Assembly (NCBI GenBank): GCA_034190875.2
Contig: CM067345.1
Location: 25,738,853 to 25,802,852, forward strand
Direction: 5' to 3'
Length of the DNA stretch: 64,000 nt
DNA from: Urechis unicinctus
Taxonomy: Eukaryota > Annelida > Polychaeta > Xenopneusta > Urechidae
The translations under genes and the position numbers were made by a program. Every line of letters starts with the position of its first letter. Position 1 is the first letter of the stretch. This document shows, piece after piece, positions 33,301 through 45,094 of this stretch. The notes beneath the pieces were generated by a model, which was not told where the DNA came from, did no database searches, and saw only the letters and a program-made list of their open reading frames with translations.

Positions 33301-36300
33301 CAATATCAGGTCAATCAGTGCAAATGTAAGCAACGCAGGCACATACAGTGTCGGTTTTTAAGGTGCTGAATGTGCTTATGCTGTGTTTGTGGCACAAGTG
33401 CGGTGGAATTAGGTGGATCTATTAGGCAGTTCAACGCGGAAAGATAGGATTCTATCAATTATCACAAGAAACGGCATTTGATCTAATTTAAAAAAATAAA
33501 CAAGTTTTATCATAGTCAGGGCTAGACATTAACGGTTGTCCGCCTGTCCGGGACAGGTGGTTCTGCTTGTGGGACAAGTGAAAAGTCCCAAGCACTTGTC
33601 CGACCGGACATGTTAATTAATTCGCCGATATCTCGAGCAAACACTGAAGCCTTGAATAGTAAGGTTTAGCGTCTTTCGATGTGCAGCCGAGCATGTAAGA
33701 CAGAATAATCAGTAACCGTACAGCACTGATCCATGCGGCAGTTTCGTGTGTGTGAAGTTCTTTCACTGCTAGTAATTAAGACTCACTAAGTCATGTACAG
33801 TTAAACCGCAAGTTGCTTTATTCTACCAGTACCCGATGAATTGATAACAGAGGAACTTGTTACGTGTCGTAGTTTGCATCGTCTCAACAAATAGCTAGCG
33901 TCATTACAGTGATGTAAGGTCAAACTTGTTGCAGGAGTTTTGTGGCACGTGTATTTTTAACGCACTACTGATTTAACACTACATAAGCGCGTTGTGACGT
34001 TTAGCGCGATACGCATCGCGCTACGATGACGGAGCGCGCGAGCCAACACGTTGTGTTTTGGCAGGAAGGCTTAGGCGTTTACTAACCAACCCAAATTTGA
34101 TGCAGCGTAAGACTGACTGGCGTTCCACTCTGCGCCCGGAAATGATGGATAGATTGATGGCCATTTCGATATGTGGGCCGTCAGTGGATGACTATAATCC
34201 CAGCAGAGCTGTACAACTGTGGTTGAATGGGGGGAAACGTATGTGACGGTATCAAGGCCTTTTTGTGGGTGATGACGAAGATAATGTTTAGATATTTCTG
34301 GTGATGATTTTGATGATGATGGATTATGATGAAATTTTGTTATTGCAATAAACTTTTTATATAAGATAGGAGGCTGTGTTTGTATTACTTGGAGGTCCTA
34401 CAAGTGTGTGTTTTCCTATTTGGGTTGTTGTGTATGTGCTGCTGTGAAGTCATGTGTGTCGAATGCCAGGAGGTTGTGTGTTCTGCTGATATGTTGTGTG
34501 TGTTCTGCTGAGATGTGGTATGCCTGCATGTATTGTAAGGATGTTATGTATGTTGCTATGACGTCATTTGAGTTGCTAGGAGGTCCAACGGGTGTGGGTG
34601 ATGACAAAGATAATGTTTAGATATTTCTGGTGATGATTTTGATGATGATGGATTGTGATAAAAAAATTTAAACGCAATAAACTTTTTAAATAAGATTTTG
34701 TTACTTATATCGATTAAAACGACCATACCACGTGAACTTCCATGTCTTATGGGACAAGTAGATTTCACATGGGACAAGTAGAAATTGCTTGTCCTACGGG
34801 ACAAGTGAATGCTGGAAGTTAGTGTCTACCCCTGATAGTTCATTATAAATTAATAGAATGTTGACTTAAACATCAGGGGATGTTTTGTAGCTTTGAGCAT
34901 AGGGGTAACAGGGACAGCATGCTGAATGTGAATCACTTGATGAGGTTTAGATGTGGATGAAGCTTACCTCTTGGTGGAAGGCTGGTGAAGCGAGAACAGT
35001 GTTGGTGAGGAAGGTGAAAACATCAGCCTCAATAGCACAGTCCACCATCGCCTCATCGTTCTCAAAATAGTCGTTCAGATCTTAATAGAATTCAACAGAA
35101 AATAGATTGGAGACAATGAGGTGGAGTCTTAATGCTTACAAAGATTACATTCAAGCAGCAATATTTCCAGTTCGAAAAGGTTATCATTGAGTTAAGATGT
35201 TCTGATTGCAGTCAGTCATCAAACAGCCTCAACTGCCTTTGGAATAATCCATTTACATGAAAAGTGTTCAACAACTTAACAAAACCATATAATTTGATAT
35301 CATTATAACACACCTGGAGCCACAGGATACTGAGATGAGGTCCGTAGAGTTACAGCCCAGGCAAACTGCACCAGGGCCTTCAATCCTCCACTTGTCCAGT
35401 TATGATTAGAGTCAAGCTCCCGATGCAGTTCTGGTACAAATCCTTCATCCTTATTCAGTAGGGGTAGCTGCTCCAACGCTTCTGTTCAACACAACCATAT
35501 GGAAAAGATGTTTTCATCAAGTAATTCAGAGATGGAATTAGATGGCAACACTGATAGACACTGGCCCACCAAATCGAAAGGGGGCATATAATACTCAAAG
35601 TGTAACTTTCCAATAAACAAATTATTCTAAAAATCTTTAAGTGAGTAAATAGTCTGGTGTTGCAAGACTTAGTAATATCTAACCACTCTACAAAGAAAGT
35701 TAAGTTTATAATGGCTACTACAGTCCATGACAAAACACACCAACTCTCCCCCCACCTTCTAATTCCTTATGTTCTGGACACCTGACATCAATGTTGAACA
35801 GCAAGGCCATAGTGAGGGCCAATGACACCTCAGACAGACTACCATCTGGAGAGATGTGGTCACTGTTACGGAGGTATGCCACCAGGCGCATAGTGTCTGT
35901 CTTGCCCAGTGGAGTCTGGGCAGACCAGCAGAATACACACTCAGCCAAGGTTAGTTGGGTTTCTCTGATCTTCTCACTCACCTACAGACACCACCAAACA
36001 GATATGAAATGTAATGATTCATTGAGACATTCACAAGCAAGTACTAAAATGGTTCTTCTCTCTTTCAGCTGCAATATATAAGTAGATGTGTAGCAACCCA
36101 ATGGGCTATCCATAGTTCTAAAAAACGATTGTATTAAAACATTGATTAATTTCTCCAAAACAGATTACCAATTTCCGGTGTTTAGGGGAGCCAAGAGCTC
36201 TGAACTCAGGTAGTTGAAGCCGGGTAAGCTGAGCTGCTACATCAACTTCAGGAATCAAGTCTATCAGCAAACAATGAAAATCATATTTTTAAAGAAAGCC

Positions 36301-38001
36301 TGTGCACCTGTTGTATACTTCTATTATCTAAACTGATGAATATATAACCTAGAATCCTGGACACAAGTCCCTCTTCCAGTAATTGGTCAGTAAATTTGGA
36401 GAGAAGTGCGTTTGTGTCGTCAGTAAGTCCAAGAGACCATGCCCGGCCGGCACGTGCTTGGAGCAGAAGACGAAGGCTTGTTACGAGGCAACTCCTACCA
36501 TCATAGTAGAGCAGAACCGCTATCAAACCACGCTGCCATCCTGGGAAGTAAGGCTGCTGAGTCTCAGCTGAAAAAGTCTATTTAGCGTTTCATCCCCATA
36601 AAACATTGCATAATACTCCATGGTATTTCTTATTGTTTATATTTTCATTGTTGGAATGCACATTACATATCATGGAGGTTGACACCATATTCACGAATGA
36701 CTATCAAATCATTAAGTTAAATATCCTCTATATTGCAGTAGTGCAGCAAGATGTGTACCGGCAAGAAGCAGCTCCACAGCAGCATATTCATCCAGAGAGA
36801 AGAGGTCACTGAGAGTGAGAGCCTCTTCAATGAATGGCCTTGTCAGAATTTGAGGGGCTTGCTGTCCCTGCACGGAGATGCCATTGATGTGTGCCTTCTT
36901 GACAGCCTCACGATGGCTGTTATTTTTAGCCTGAATAAATATATATTCAACTGCTTAGATAATGGCTCTCAAGCACAGGGTTAGCCAGAAATTTCAAAGT
37001 GGGTGTCAAAGTTTCCAACACTGGCTTTCGTTTCATAATGCAGTTAATTCACCATTATGACCGCACCGCATAATGTTTTTCAATACAACTCTTGAAAACT
37101 AAAATAAAACCCAAACAATGCGCTGTGGTTTGGGACTTCGTTAAAAAAAAGGCTGTTGTCTTTTGAAATTGTCCGTCGTAATGACGGCACAACAGCTGCC
37201 TGGCCAAGTCTATACTCTCAAGTCTTGTTTGGTAGGCCAAACTAAGTTATATACCTTGCATTTAACCTGTGGCAAAAGGTTCAGTAACCTCAAAATTATT
37301 ATCAAGGATAGATATTGTTGCCAAAATATTAACTTTCTAACCGGATTTTTCAGTAGTGAGATGAAATCTGGCTTGAACTTTCGCAAGGTTACTTCAAGGT
37401 CATGTAGAGCATCAGGCTGGTGTCTGCACAAGGCAGCATCCACAGATTGATACAGGGCCTTGTAAGGTCCCCATATTCTAGCAGCTGCAACAACAAACAC
37501 ATAAATGTGAAAATTTACACATATGTATGTACATAGTTACGTATGTACATATGTGTGTATAGTCTGCAAAATGTTTGACCTTTTACATCACCTGACAGGT
37601 AATCTCATATGTGTTTACCAGTTCATTTTGATACCATACAAAAAAACTCCTTTGTATAACTTTCTACCTTAGAGATCCTTGTTTGTGACTTTCCCCACCC
37701 CACCATCACCCCACCCAACGAATCAAAGTAAAGAGCATGCAATGGCAATACTAGAAGCTACATAAACAACTTTAGTTGAACCACAGCTCTACAAGACAGG
37801 GCTATTAGTGAATGTCATCTAAATTTAAAGATCATAACAAGACAAAATTATTAACCAGCACAGGAGTTGCCAAAGAAAAGGAAAACTGCCTTCTGCAGTT
37901 GGGATTTGGGCAATAAATTTTATTAAATACATAGCCACATCTTGAAGTAATAAAAAACTAAAAAGAGAACCACCAACCGAGATGGACCCTACTCCTCGCA
38001 T
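21366..38001 (-). CDS. NUP205: Nuclear pore complex protein Nup205
   Basis: Large alpha-solenoid of the nuclear-pore inner ring that binds Nup93. 41 exons, 2,037 aa (human 2,012). High ends to low ends: 38001-37974, 37484-37342, 36930-36759, 36567-36349, 36260-36169, 35981-35756, 35481-35314, 35080-34968, 33290-33228, 33058-32942, 32810-32694, 32523-32373, 32207-32005, 31849-31667, 31578-31528, 31314-31105, 30978-30796, 30607-30550, 30225-30036, 29762-29660, 29572-29476, 29274-29113, 28829-28587, 28368-28198, 28076-27981, 27791-27541, 27295-27104, 26982-26718, 26523-26428, 26281-26124, 25816-25625, 25414-25299, 25133-25004, 24841-24679, 24399-24263, 23912-23729, 23359-23190, 22950-22852, 22688-22565, 21902-21715, 21455-21366. 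Matches to the family run end to end: WGPYKALYQ, KFKPDFISLLKNP, LYMPYLRMLRGLA, LAHYLLGFEVQKP, LYGALLYYLQIAQ, LFLLWRHLEFY. Exon 1 (28 nt) is the least sure: its donor is weak, but phase and an 18-residue lead before WGPYK agree with human. No frame breaks. Confidence 0.95.
33512..34839 (+). mobile_element. hAT DNA transposon remnant in a NUP205 intron
   Basis: The element runs 33517-34834. The left end CAGGGCTAGACATTAAC and the inverted right end CAGGGGTAGACACTAAC form TIRs; ATAGT flanks both sides (33512-33516 and 34835-34839). GGGACAAGT motifs repeat inside both ends. A frame at 34058-34246 contains TDWRSTL..MMDRLM and AVQLWLNGG, which fits the C-terminal dimerisation (hATC) part of a ZNF862-like hAT transposase. 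The rest of the transposase is missing, so it is non-autonomous. A ~320-bp internal tandem duplication is present (see findings). It is antisense to NUP205. Confidence 0.8.
37485..37973. other. NUP205 intron 1
   Basis: The stretch between the proposed 28-nt first exon and the WGPYK exon. No repeat or other exon is recognised. An alternative first exon on the minus strand cannot be excluded. Confidence 0.4.
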
Positions 38002-38162
38002 CCTCTGATTGGATGGATGTTATTTAATGTATATGTATCAATATGTGATTGGCTGGAGGGCCAGAAAAGTATTGTGGTACGGTTGCGGTGCGAGGCTGTC
38101 GGGACACAAGGCTTGAGAGAGAGAGAGATCACGAAAATAAAGAGACTTGTTACTCAAAAACG
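38002..38162 (-). promoter_or_regulatory. Probable NUP205 5' UTR/promoter remnant
   Basis: 160 bp between the proposed NUP205 start codon and the hAT target duplication. It holds a GA run and more CpG than the intron next to it. No TATA box is seen. Assignment rests on position only. Confidence 0.4.
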
Positions 38163-40237
38163 GACTTGTACAGGGCTCGAAACTAACGCCCGCCCGCCCG
38201 CCAATGGCGAGTCAAAATCGGCTCGGGCGGGTAGAAATTACGAAACTGGTCGCCCGGGTGGCGAGTCAACAAATAGCCTGTATTAAGTTTTTATGATGCG
38301 CCCGCTCGCAGCACGTTCTGAAACGCCCGACCTTTAATTAAACACGCAACAAAAAGCCCCGAACCCCGACTAAGATCACCAGTGATTGTTTACTCCAAAC
38401 GCAGCGAGTATTTATTTAGAGGGTCTCTGGTCTTCATTGTAGTATTAAATATACAGATTTGGACACCTTATACGACTTAATCGGATGTCCCGTTGGTATT
38501 GTTATTTGGGCGCTAATATACCGTCGCTCACTTAGCTGACGACTTGTTCACATAATAACTTACGCAGCAATGTGACGGTAATACTAACATGACGCATCCT
38601 CATTCATATGATTTCTGGTCTTTTGTATATAATATAACTGTGTTTGTTTTATTCAAACAATATCATTCTTCCATTACCATGTCCGAAATCGTAAAAACAC
38701 CCCTCACGAGCAGCCGTGAATTTGTTGTGCTAGAATTGTATTCGAGTGCTTGTTCATCTTTGAATGCGTCGCTGTTGGCGGGATGTGCCAATTTTAGATT
38801 GTTGTTTCAGGTAATAATGTAAGTAGGTGCACGGAGGTTTGACTCCAAGGTTAGGCTCGGCTTTTGAGAAGCTGTGACAGGAGCTCGCGCTTTCAACTGG
38901 TCAGCGCGTCACGATGCGACGCGTGCTATCAACGTATCCACGTCATGACACGGGCGAAACGTCGGTCGCTGCGTAGCGTCGCGCGTTGCGTTTGGGTCTC
39001 GGCGAACTTTGGATAAATAAGGCTTCGTTTGATCATGATAAATCATCAAGCTCTGTTCTACGAGTCGACCAAGTAAAATCGTCAGCGTAAAAAATCACCA
39101 ATTTTTCTACACTACGTGGCATTTCGTTGAAGGGGCCAAGCCTCCCCAGTCGAGTAAGCGCAAGGTACCAGAAGAGACAGGAAATGGAATTCTAGCTGGC
39201 TGAAAACAGACTGCGGAGAAGAAAGAGGTTGGCTGCGACACGATGATAAAGCAAGAGTAATGTTTTGCGATTGCTGCAGAACATATGCAACCAAAGATAT
39301 GCAGCTGTCTGAATATGCTTTCAGTTTTTGGTGATCAGGCAGCAGCCAAACTCGTTGAATATTTCAATGTTGTACTCTCTCGTGCAGGTGTTGACACTGC
39401 ATATATCCCAGACCAGTGGGCAATGCTTAAAGCACCGGTGAGCTGATGCTGAATAAACCTATTTATCATTTGTGTTATGTAAATGATCATTGCCTATAGT
39501 ATGCTCATATGTCTTGTGCAGATTCTCACAGACAGCAGCAGAGGTCCAGGAATTGACTAGATGTCCTGCGCAAGCATAAACAGGGCACATAGGACAGACT
39601 GTTGTGATGTATTAGCCCTCATGGACCTCATTCTGACCCTTCCTGCCTCTACAGCTGTGTGAAAGAGGATTCAACATAAAAAATGACTGGACGTCCAGTC
39701 TTGGCGCAGACTCCCTCAACGACCTGATGACTGTGCTTCTTGTGTCGCCCCCTACCACTGACTGCAACCCTGAGCATGCTATAGAACTGTTATAGATTAC
39801 TGGGACCTGGTATCGACGCTCCAGTTACAAGGAAAACATTCAATGTGAAAGTGAGGAGGAGGATGGACCAGAAGAGGACTTTGTTTACTTGGTTTGTCCT
39901 GGGCACTCGAGGCCACATACCAGAAAGCCTGTTGTTAAGTAGGGTGTTATTGTTTTGTGTATTATATGTTCTTACCCGAGTGTCATGTTTTTCATGCTGT
40001 GTTTATCTATCAAGTGATTGAATTTCATGCAATTTTATTTTAATTTTTTTTTCGTGTATATTGTGAGTTATATTATGTGGGTTGTAGGGTAAAAAAAATA
40101 AAGTATTCATCAAATATACATAAACTTGTGTGGACTTTTGTTGGCTGGTGGAATTTTTTCTGGGCCGGTGGATTTTTGGAACTACCAGCCAGGTTGGCTG
40201 GTGGCAAATTTTCTAAGTTTCATGCCCTGGACTTGTA
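38163..40237 (+). mobile_element. hAT DNA transposon (ZNF862-like), decayed, with 8-bp target duplication
   Basis: The element is 38171-40229 (2,059 bp). It is bracketed by perfect GACTTGTA duplications at 38163-38170 and 40230-40237. Ends are CAGGGCTCGAAACT and, inverted, CAGGGCATGAAACT. The plus strand carries broken transposase pieces: a zinc-finger segment reading KARVMFCDCC near 39250; YIPDQWAMLK near 39400; and an hATC segment with LPASTAVCERGF and LNDLM near 39635-39740. Frames are interrupted several times, so no working transposase is left. It lies just upstream of NUP205. Confidence 0.88.
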
Positions 40238-40334
40238 CTATTCATCCCCAATCTTAGTACATAACATATCGTCCACAAATGTGTCTGCTCAAGTCTATGT
40301 GAAAACGCAGCAATTTCGTCATAACGTACTTTGA

Positions 40335-40565
40335 TATTCGAAACAAAAATGGCGATAAAGAAAGCAGCGTTAATGTTTGAGATATGTTTTTGATTCATTT
40401 GTGCATATATTGAAGATTAATGACGATCTCGATGTTTAAGAATAATCAGATATGGTTCTTTTGGGTATTTGCTTAACTATGAGGCAGTGAGATTAATCTT
40501 TGGTTGTCAACCACATTTTGACTAGGCCAAACGCCAGACCTAACAGTAACAGGTTACTGAGGTAG
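40335..40565. repeat. Copy 1 of a ~230-bp duplicated segment
   Basis: It begins GAAACAAAAATGGCGATAAA and ends near a GGTTGTCAACCACATTT block followed by ACCTAACAG. 46705-46950 carries the same landmarks in the same order and orientation with scattered changes. The second copy lies about 600 bp upstream of USP16/45. No coding frame is preserved. Confidence 0.75.
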
Positions 40566-41009
40566 TAGTTAGGTCTGTTAAGCGGGCTACCCTGGGTAGG
40601 GGTGTCAGCCGAACCTCGCCGCAGACGGCCGCGCTTGTGCCTCAATGTTAATTCCAATTTTTTTCAACTTGCTCTAACTGGCATTTATATTTAAGATACA
40701 TTGACGAATGATACATCAAACAAGAGCTAACGTATTGAATTTCAATAATATTGCCTTACTTTTCCGAGTATTTTTGACTTTTCGTGACTCACTCCGTTTT
40801 GAATTATCTAAATCCGTTCGTAATCGTTACTCGCATTGTTTTTATTGTTTGGTGAATGACAAGATGACATTCTAATGTTTACGATCACATAAAATCTATA
40901 AAAATTGGCCAAAGGGAAAATAATATTATTTACGTACGAAATGTTACGGTGTAAACAAATGTATTTTTTCCCCAATTTTATCAGAGTCTCGTGATAAAGG
41001 TACACACTT

Positions 41010-41630
41010 TTGACAAATTTAAGTATGATGTTACAAATGGGTGAAGTTATTTGCTTATTAAATGGAGCCGTTTTGTCGTATTTTGCACTTCAAAACGTTG
41101 TGCAATCATCGCATGCTCGCCCCATGAGCCCGTATCAGGGTCAACCTTGCCTTGACTCAACACGGCTGCGCACGCTCACAACCACCGCTGATCGTGCGTC
41201 GTCAAACAAAGTCGATTTTCGTTCATTTATCAATCTGGCACAGAATATCCATCTATATACGGGGATAATTCAAGTATAGTGGAACACTTGGGTCAAGTTT
41301 TTCTTATTGAATGGGCCGTTCGGTCGTATTTTAGACTTTAAAATGTTCGATTTTGTCATGCCCGCACCGGGAGAGCGTATAGCATGCCTTCACACGGCCG
41401 ACTCAAGATCGCTTACGCGACTGACCGCTTGGGGTCAAACAAAGTCGATTTTCGTTCATTTATCAATCTGGCACAGATAATCCATCTATATACGGGGATA
41501 ATTCAAGTATAGTGGAACACTTGGTTCAAGTTTATTTTCTTATTGAATGGGCCGTTCGGTCGTATTTTAGACTTTAAAATGTTCGATTTTGTCATGCCCG
41601 CACCGGGAGAGCGCATAGCTTGGCTTATCA
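41010..41630. repeat. ~233-bp tandem repeat inside the TIR element
   Basis: GTCAAACAAAGTCGATTTTC occurs at about 41201 and again at about 41434, followed in both by ATCAATCTGGCACAGA and TACGGGGATAATTCAAG. A more diverged copy precedes them from about 41010. That gives two close copies plus a partial one. Confidence 0.85.
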
Positions 41631-41985
41631 GTATTATGTCATTCGATTCTTGAACTTAATATGGTACCTGATTTATTTATTTGGGGTTGTAGATTCAAAA
41701 AATTATCCGTTACAGGTCAGTAACTTCAAAGGCAAAATGCCGCTTGCGCTGGCGCGTGGAATTCGGCAGTTAGGGTTCATAGAGTAGATGTTGAGCTGCC
41801 GACAGTTACTGCGACGGATGCGCGAGCTGCTCGTCACCAAGGGCACCACCCAGAATTAACACATCAAAGAGATTCTGTTAACCACATTTTGTGTCAGATT
41901 CGTTCACGGAGTACATGCCGAGTTTATCATGAGTTCGCCCCAGCCTCATATAAGCTGCGTAATGGCACACAAATATTCATAACCA

Positions 41986-42264
41986 TTGCGGTTAAACAAT
42001 TTGCATTTGAATCTCTCTCTGACAGAGTTAGTTAGAAACCCTGTAACAGAAGAAAGCCAACACATGTTGGTTGACAAGAGGATAAGGCATATTTTAGTGG
42101 ACACAGATGATGGCAAAAAGGAATGGGTAGCCAAGGTGGTGTCACAGGTACCAGGGTTCAGCGATTGGTTTAATATTGTATATGATGAGGATGATGCTGT
42201 GTACACATACCACCGTCTGGTTGAGGACATCTCTACAGGCGATCTTGAGATTTCGGTCACCTGA
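41986..42264 (+). CDS. Small ORF with a Tudor-like domain, inside the TIR element
   Basis: 92 codons. Residues 27-85 read like a small beta-barrel reader domain: KRIRHILV..., KKEWVAKVVSQVPG, WFNIVYD, VYTYHRLVEDI, GDLEI. I recall similar C-terminal domains in uncharacterised invertebrate proteins, but I cannot name the family. It may be the last exon of an element-encoded protein: CTGACAG just upstream could be a splice acceptor. No partner exon was found. The frame is intact, yet expression is uncertain. Confidence 0.45.
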   Translation: MRLNNLHLNLSLTELVRNPVTEESQHMLVDKRIRHILVDTDDGKKEWVAKVVSQVPGFSDWFNIVYDEDDAVYTYHRLVEDISTGDLEISVT

Positions 42265-43026
42265 TGTTTTAGTTATGTTTGGTAATTTCATCGAGGTGTC
42301 TCAGTCTGGTTGCAATAGTATGAGCATTGTTTGGCAATTTCAGACAGGTGTCTGGTTGCAATAGTATTAGCATTGTTTGGCAATTACAGACAGGTATCAG
42401 GAAAAGTGAAAAGTGGCTGTCATCCTGTCAATTTTGGCCCAATTCAGATGTCAACAGTGGACATTCGGTTTGAAAAAAAAAACTACACTTAAAATGCCAT
42501 TTGAGAAACAACACCAACCTGACTAATTGATTTTAAAAATTCCATGAAATTGAAAAATCCTCAATAACTTTTTACTAATTGATTTAAAAAAATGAAATAT
42601 AGCTTATTAGAATCCTCTACATTGTACATTTCTTTGATTTAAAAAAATGGTATAGAATTTCACTATTTCACTATTATATTCAAAATATAAGACATGAAAA
42701 GTGTCTGTTATTCCTTACCATAGAATTCTGGCACAAAACCGAGCAATACCATGGAAATTGAAACCTCAATAACTTTTTTTCTAATTGTTTTAAAAAATGA
42801 AACATAGCTTATTAGAATCCTCATGAGTATACTATTTATATGTATAATTTCACTATGATATACATATAAGATTTGGAAAAAAATCACTGACATAGAAACC
42901 CCTACCCTGGGATATGAAAGTGACCAAGTAACATTTAGTTGATGAACACCTCAAAATACCCTTTTACCTATACTCTATGTGTATCACTGACACCCCTACC
43001 CTGGGATATATATATAGTTGATACCA

Positions 43027-43028
<2 letters not shown>

Positions 43029-43076
<48 letters not shown>
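43029..43076. repeat. (TA)n microsatellite
   Basis: About 24 AT units just outside the right end of the TIR element. Confidence 0.9.
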
Positions 43077-43979
43077 TTCGGTACTCGTCGAACCACTGAC
43101 ACGGTAGAAAATGAAATTGAAATGAAATGGTTTTCAAATTGATGCGAGCGATAATATAAGATTTATAATTTGATGCCGACAAATAGTGTGTTAACATAGA
43201 TAATGTTCGAAGACGACATACACTTGAATACACCGTGAATGATTGACTGCCAATTGGACAACCAATTACACATACATGCAACAAATACGCTAAAACCTTC
43301 TAATAAACATTCGCTTACCGGCATTTACCGCCATACTTGCAGGAGTTTATATCAATGTGTTGCAGTCGCAATAAGAACTGACTGTTGCGGCATTTGGGTG
43401 CAATTCGATGCCCAGTAAGGGGCAACCTCGGAAGACTCCCTTGGGCGCAACGAGGTGTTCAACAACAATAGTCAGCAGGCTGTTTATTTTGTTCGCAAAC
43501 ATAAAATAATCATTATTTTTGGGGTGCTTTATCAGTACTAAAATCGTGATCGACTAAGATACTTAACAATTGTAAATGAAACTACTTTCAAATATCTTTA
43601 AAAATGTATAATAATCAATATTCATCGTAAGTGACAGATTGATTTTGCAAGCATCCATATCTAATATTCAGGGACGGTCTCGAATATGTTGAACTAGTTA
43701 CATGAACGATCACATGTTAGCACAGATGATGCATAAAAGCTATTTGGTGGTGCATTAGCCTAGCTTAAAAATCTCACTGAGCTTATGTCTGCCTCACTAC
43801 AATAACTATCCAGCTAATCTATTATAGTATTTTACAGAACTTATGTGCCCTATTGATAATCTAGACCCTCTTCATCTTGGACAATATTTTCAGGCAGAAC
43901 ATCTTAAAATTGGACAGAGAAGATGCAGCATGGTTACTTATGGTTGTCTGTTTGGATTCAATAAAAGTTTCCTAACGAT
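43077..43979. other. Unassigned intergenic stretch
   Basis: No exon, tRNA or terminal repeat is recognised. Open frames are short and without domain signals. Confidence 0.4.
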
Positions 43980-44200
43980 CGACCCAGGGCGGGGGCAGTG
44001 TATGGAGGTAGTATACATGTTCCGCGTGACGGGGTATGTTTTTTTCGGCCTCTCGGATTGTACAACGGGTTTTGTTGGGCCACGAACTTGTATAACAGCG
44101 TATATTTTCCAGCTGCAATCAGTATGACAGGTTTTTTTGGGGCTTCGTTTTGTATGACGGGGTATGTTTTTTCTCTTCCCATCTGTCCAACGGGTTGAAT
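43980..44200 (+). mobile_element. Truncated copy of the 45095-45305 MITE family
   Basis: Shares GGCGGGGGCA, TGGAGGTAGTATACATG, TTTTTTTCGGCCTC and ACGGGTTTTGTTG blocks with the element at 45095-45305. The tail degenerates into ATGACGGGGTATG-like repeats and no right end is seen. Confidence 0.55.
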
Positions 44201-45094
44201 GATATATTTTGTTTCAATGTGTCGAAATTTCCCACCGATCGTTGATTATGCAAATGCAATGAATGAATCCCTATGTGACGCGCTGATAATCTATGGCATT
44301 CAATCAGGGAAAGGAGCTACATAACTATATTGGTTATAACTCCTTGATCAGGGGAACTGCAACATCTTTATTTTTAAACTCAATTTATATCAAAATGATG
44401 AGCGTATCATGACAATGCATCAAAACTAATGGATGACAAAACTCAATATGATTTGCTTTAGGAAAGCAGCAGCAAAACACATGTCCACAATCCGCAAGTG
44501 GGTTCAGGTCTTGTAGACCTGCAAATAATTACTTCAGTTGCTGCTGTATTGTTAAACTACAAGGAAGCTTTTGTAGGTCAAACGGAAATACTCGTTTATC
44601 AAAAGACGAGTTGGACAGAGTTGGTTGGACAGGCGCAAGTTACGAGTGGTTCATTAACAGACACGGGTTGGTTTCCTATCCTGATATTCTTCTTCCATTC
44701 GATTTAATCTATTCTCTATAAAACATGCTAATCTCAGACCGCGAGAAGAAGAGTAACGTGTAGACATCCATAGGCCTCTATGTCTGCAGTAGCCGCGCAC
44801 GACGGTAATATAAACAGATAAATAAATACCGTCGTGCCTGAAAGCATGTGGGTCGTATGGCAATTTTTTTTATTTCGCGTGCCCGGGGCTTCCCACCAAG
44901 TTGTGTACTTACGTAAATATATATGTCGACAAATGAGATGAATATCCGCTGATCAGGACTATTTTGGTTATCCACTGTCTCATGATTATTTAGCAATTGT
45001 CAAATTGTCACAACTTTCGTTCACGGCAGCCCCAGGTTTGGAGATATGACGTCACATTACGCAGTTTCATTTTCACTCGCCATGTGGCTGCAGG
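44201..45094. other. Unassigned intergenic stretch with one hairpin
   Basis: No gene recognised. A hairpin lies at 44797-44837: GCACGACGGTA pairs with TACCGTCGTGC across a ~19-base AT-rich loop. A related CGTCGTGCACGGCTATGTCT piece at about 45708 suggests that it belongs to a dispersed repeat. Confidence 0.45.

Larger units (their letters stand above)
40590..43005 (+). mobile_element. 2.4-kb terminal-inverted-repeat element with a Tudor-like ORF
   Basis: The left end reads CCCTGGGTAGGGGTGTCAG (40590-40608). The right end (42987-43005) is its inverse with one mismatch. The left 120 bp recurs at 12566-12690. Inside are a ~233-bp tandem repeat, the 92-codon ORF listed separately, and a ~200-bp repeated AT-rich block. 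No transposase was recognised and no clear target duplication, so the superfamily is open. Confidence 0.65.

Noticed and set aside
33228-34968. A missing NUP205 exon in the long intron holding the hAT
   Set aside because: The exons on either side are contiguous in the human protein and keep phase, so nothing is missing.
41946-42260. Minus-strand 104-codon frame opposite the Tudor-like ORF
   Set aside because: The plus-strand frame shows domain-like residues; the antisense frame is its shadow.
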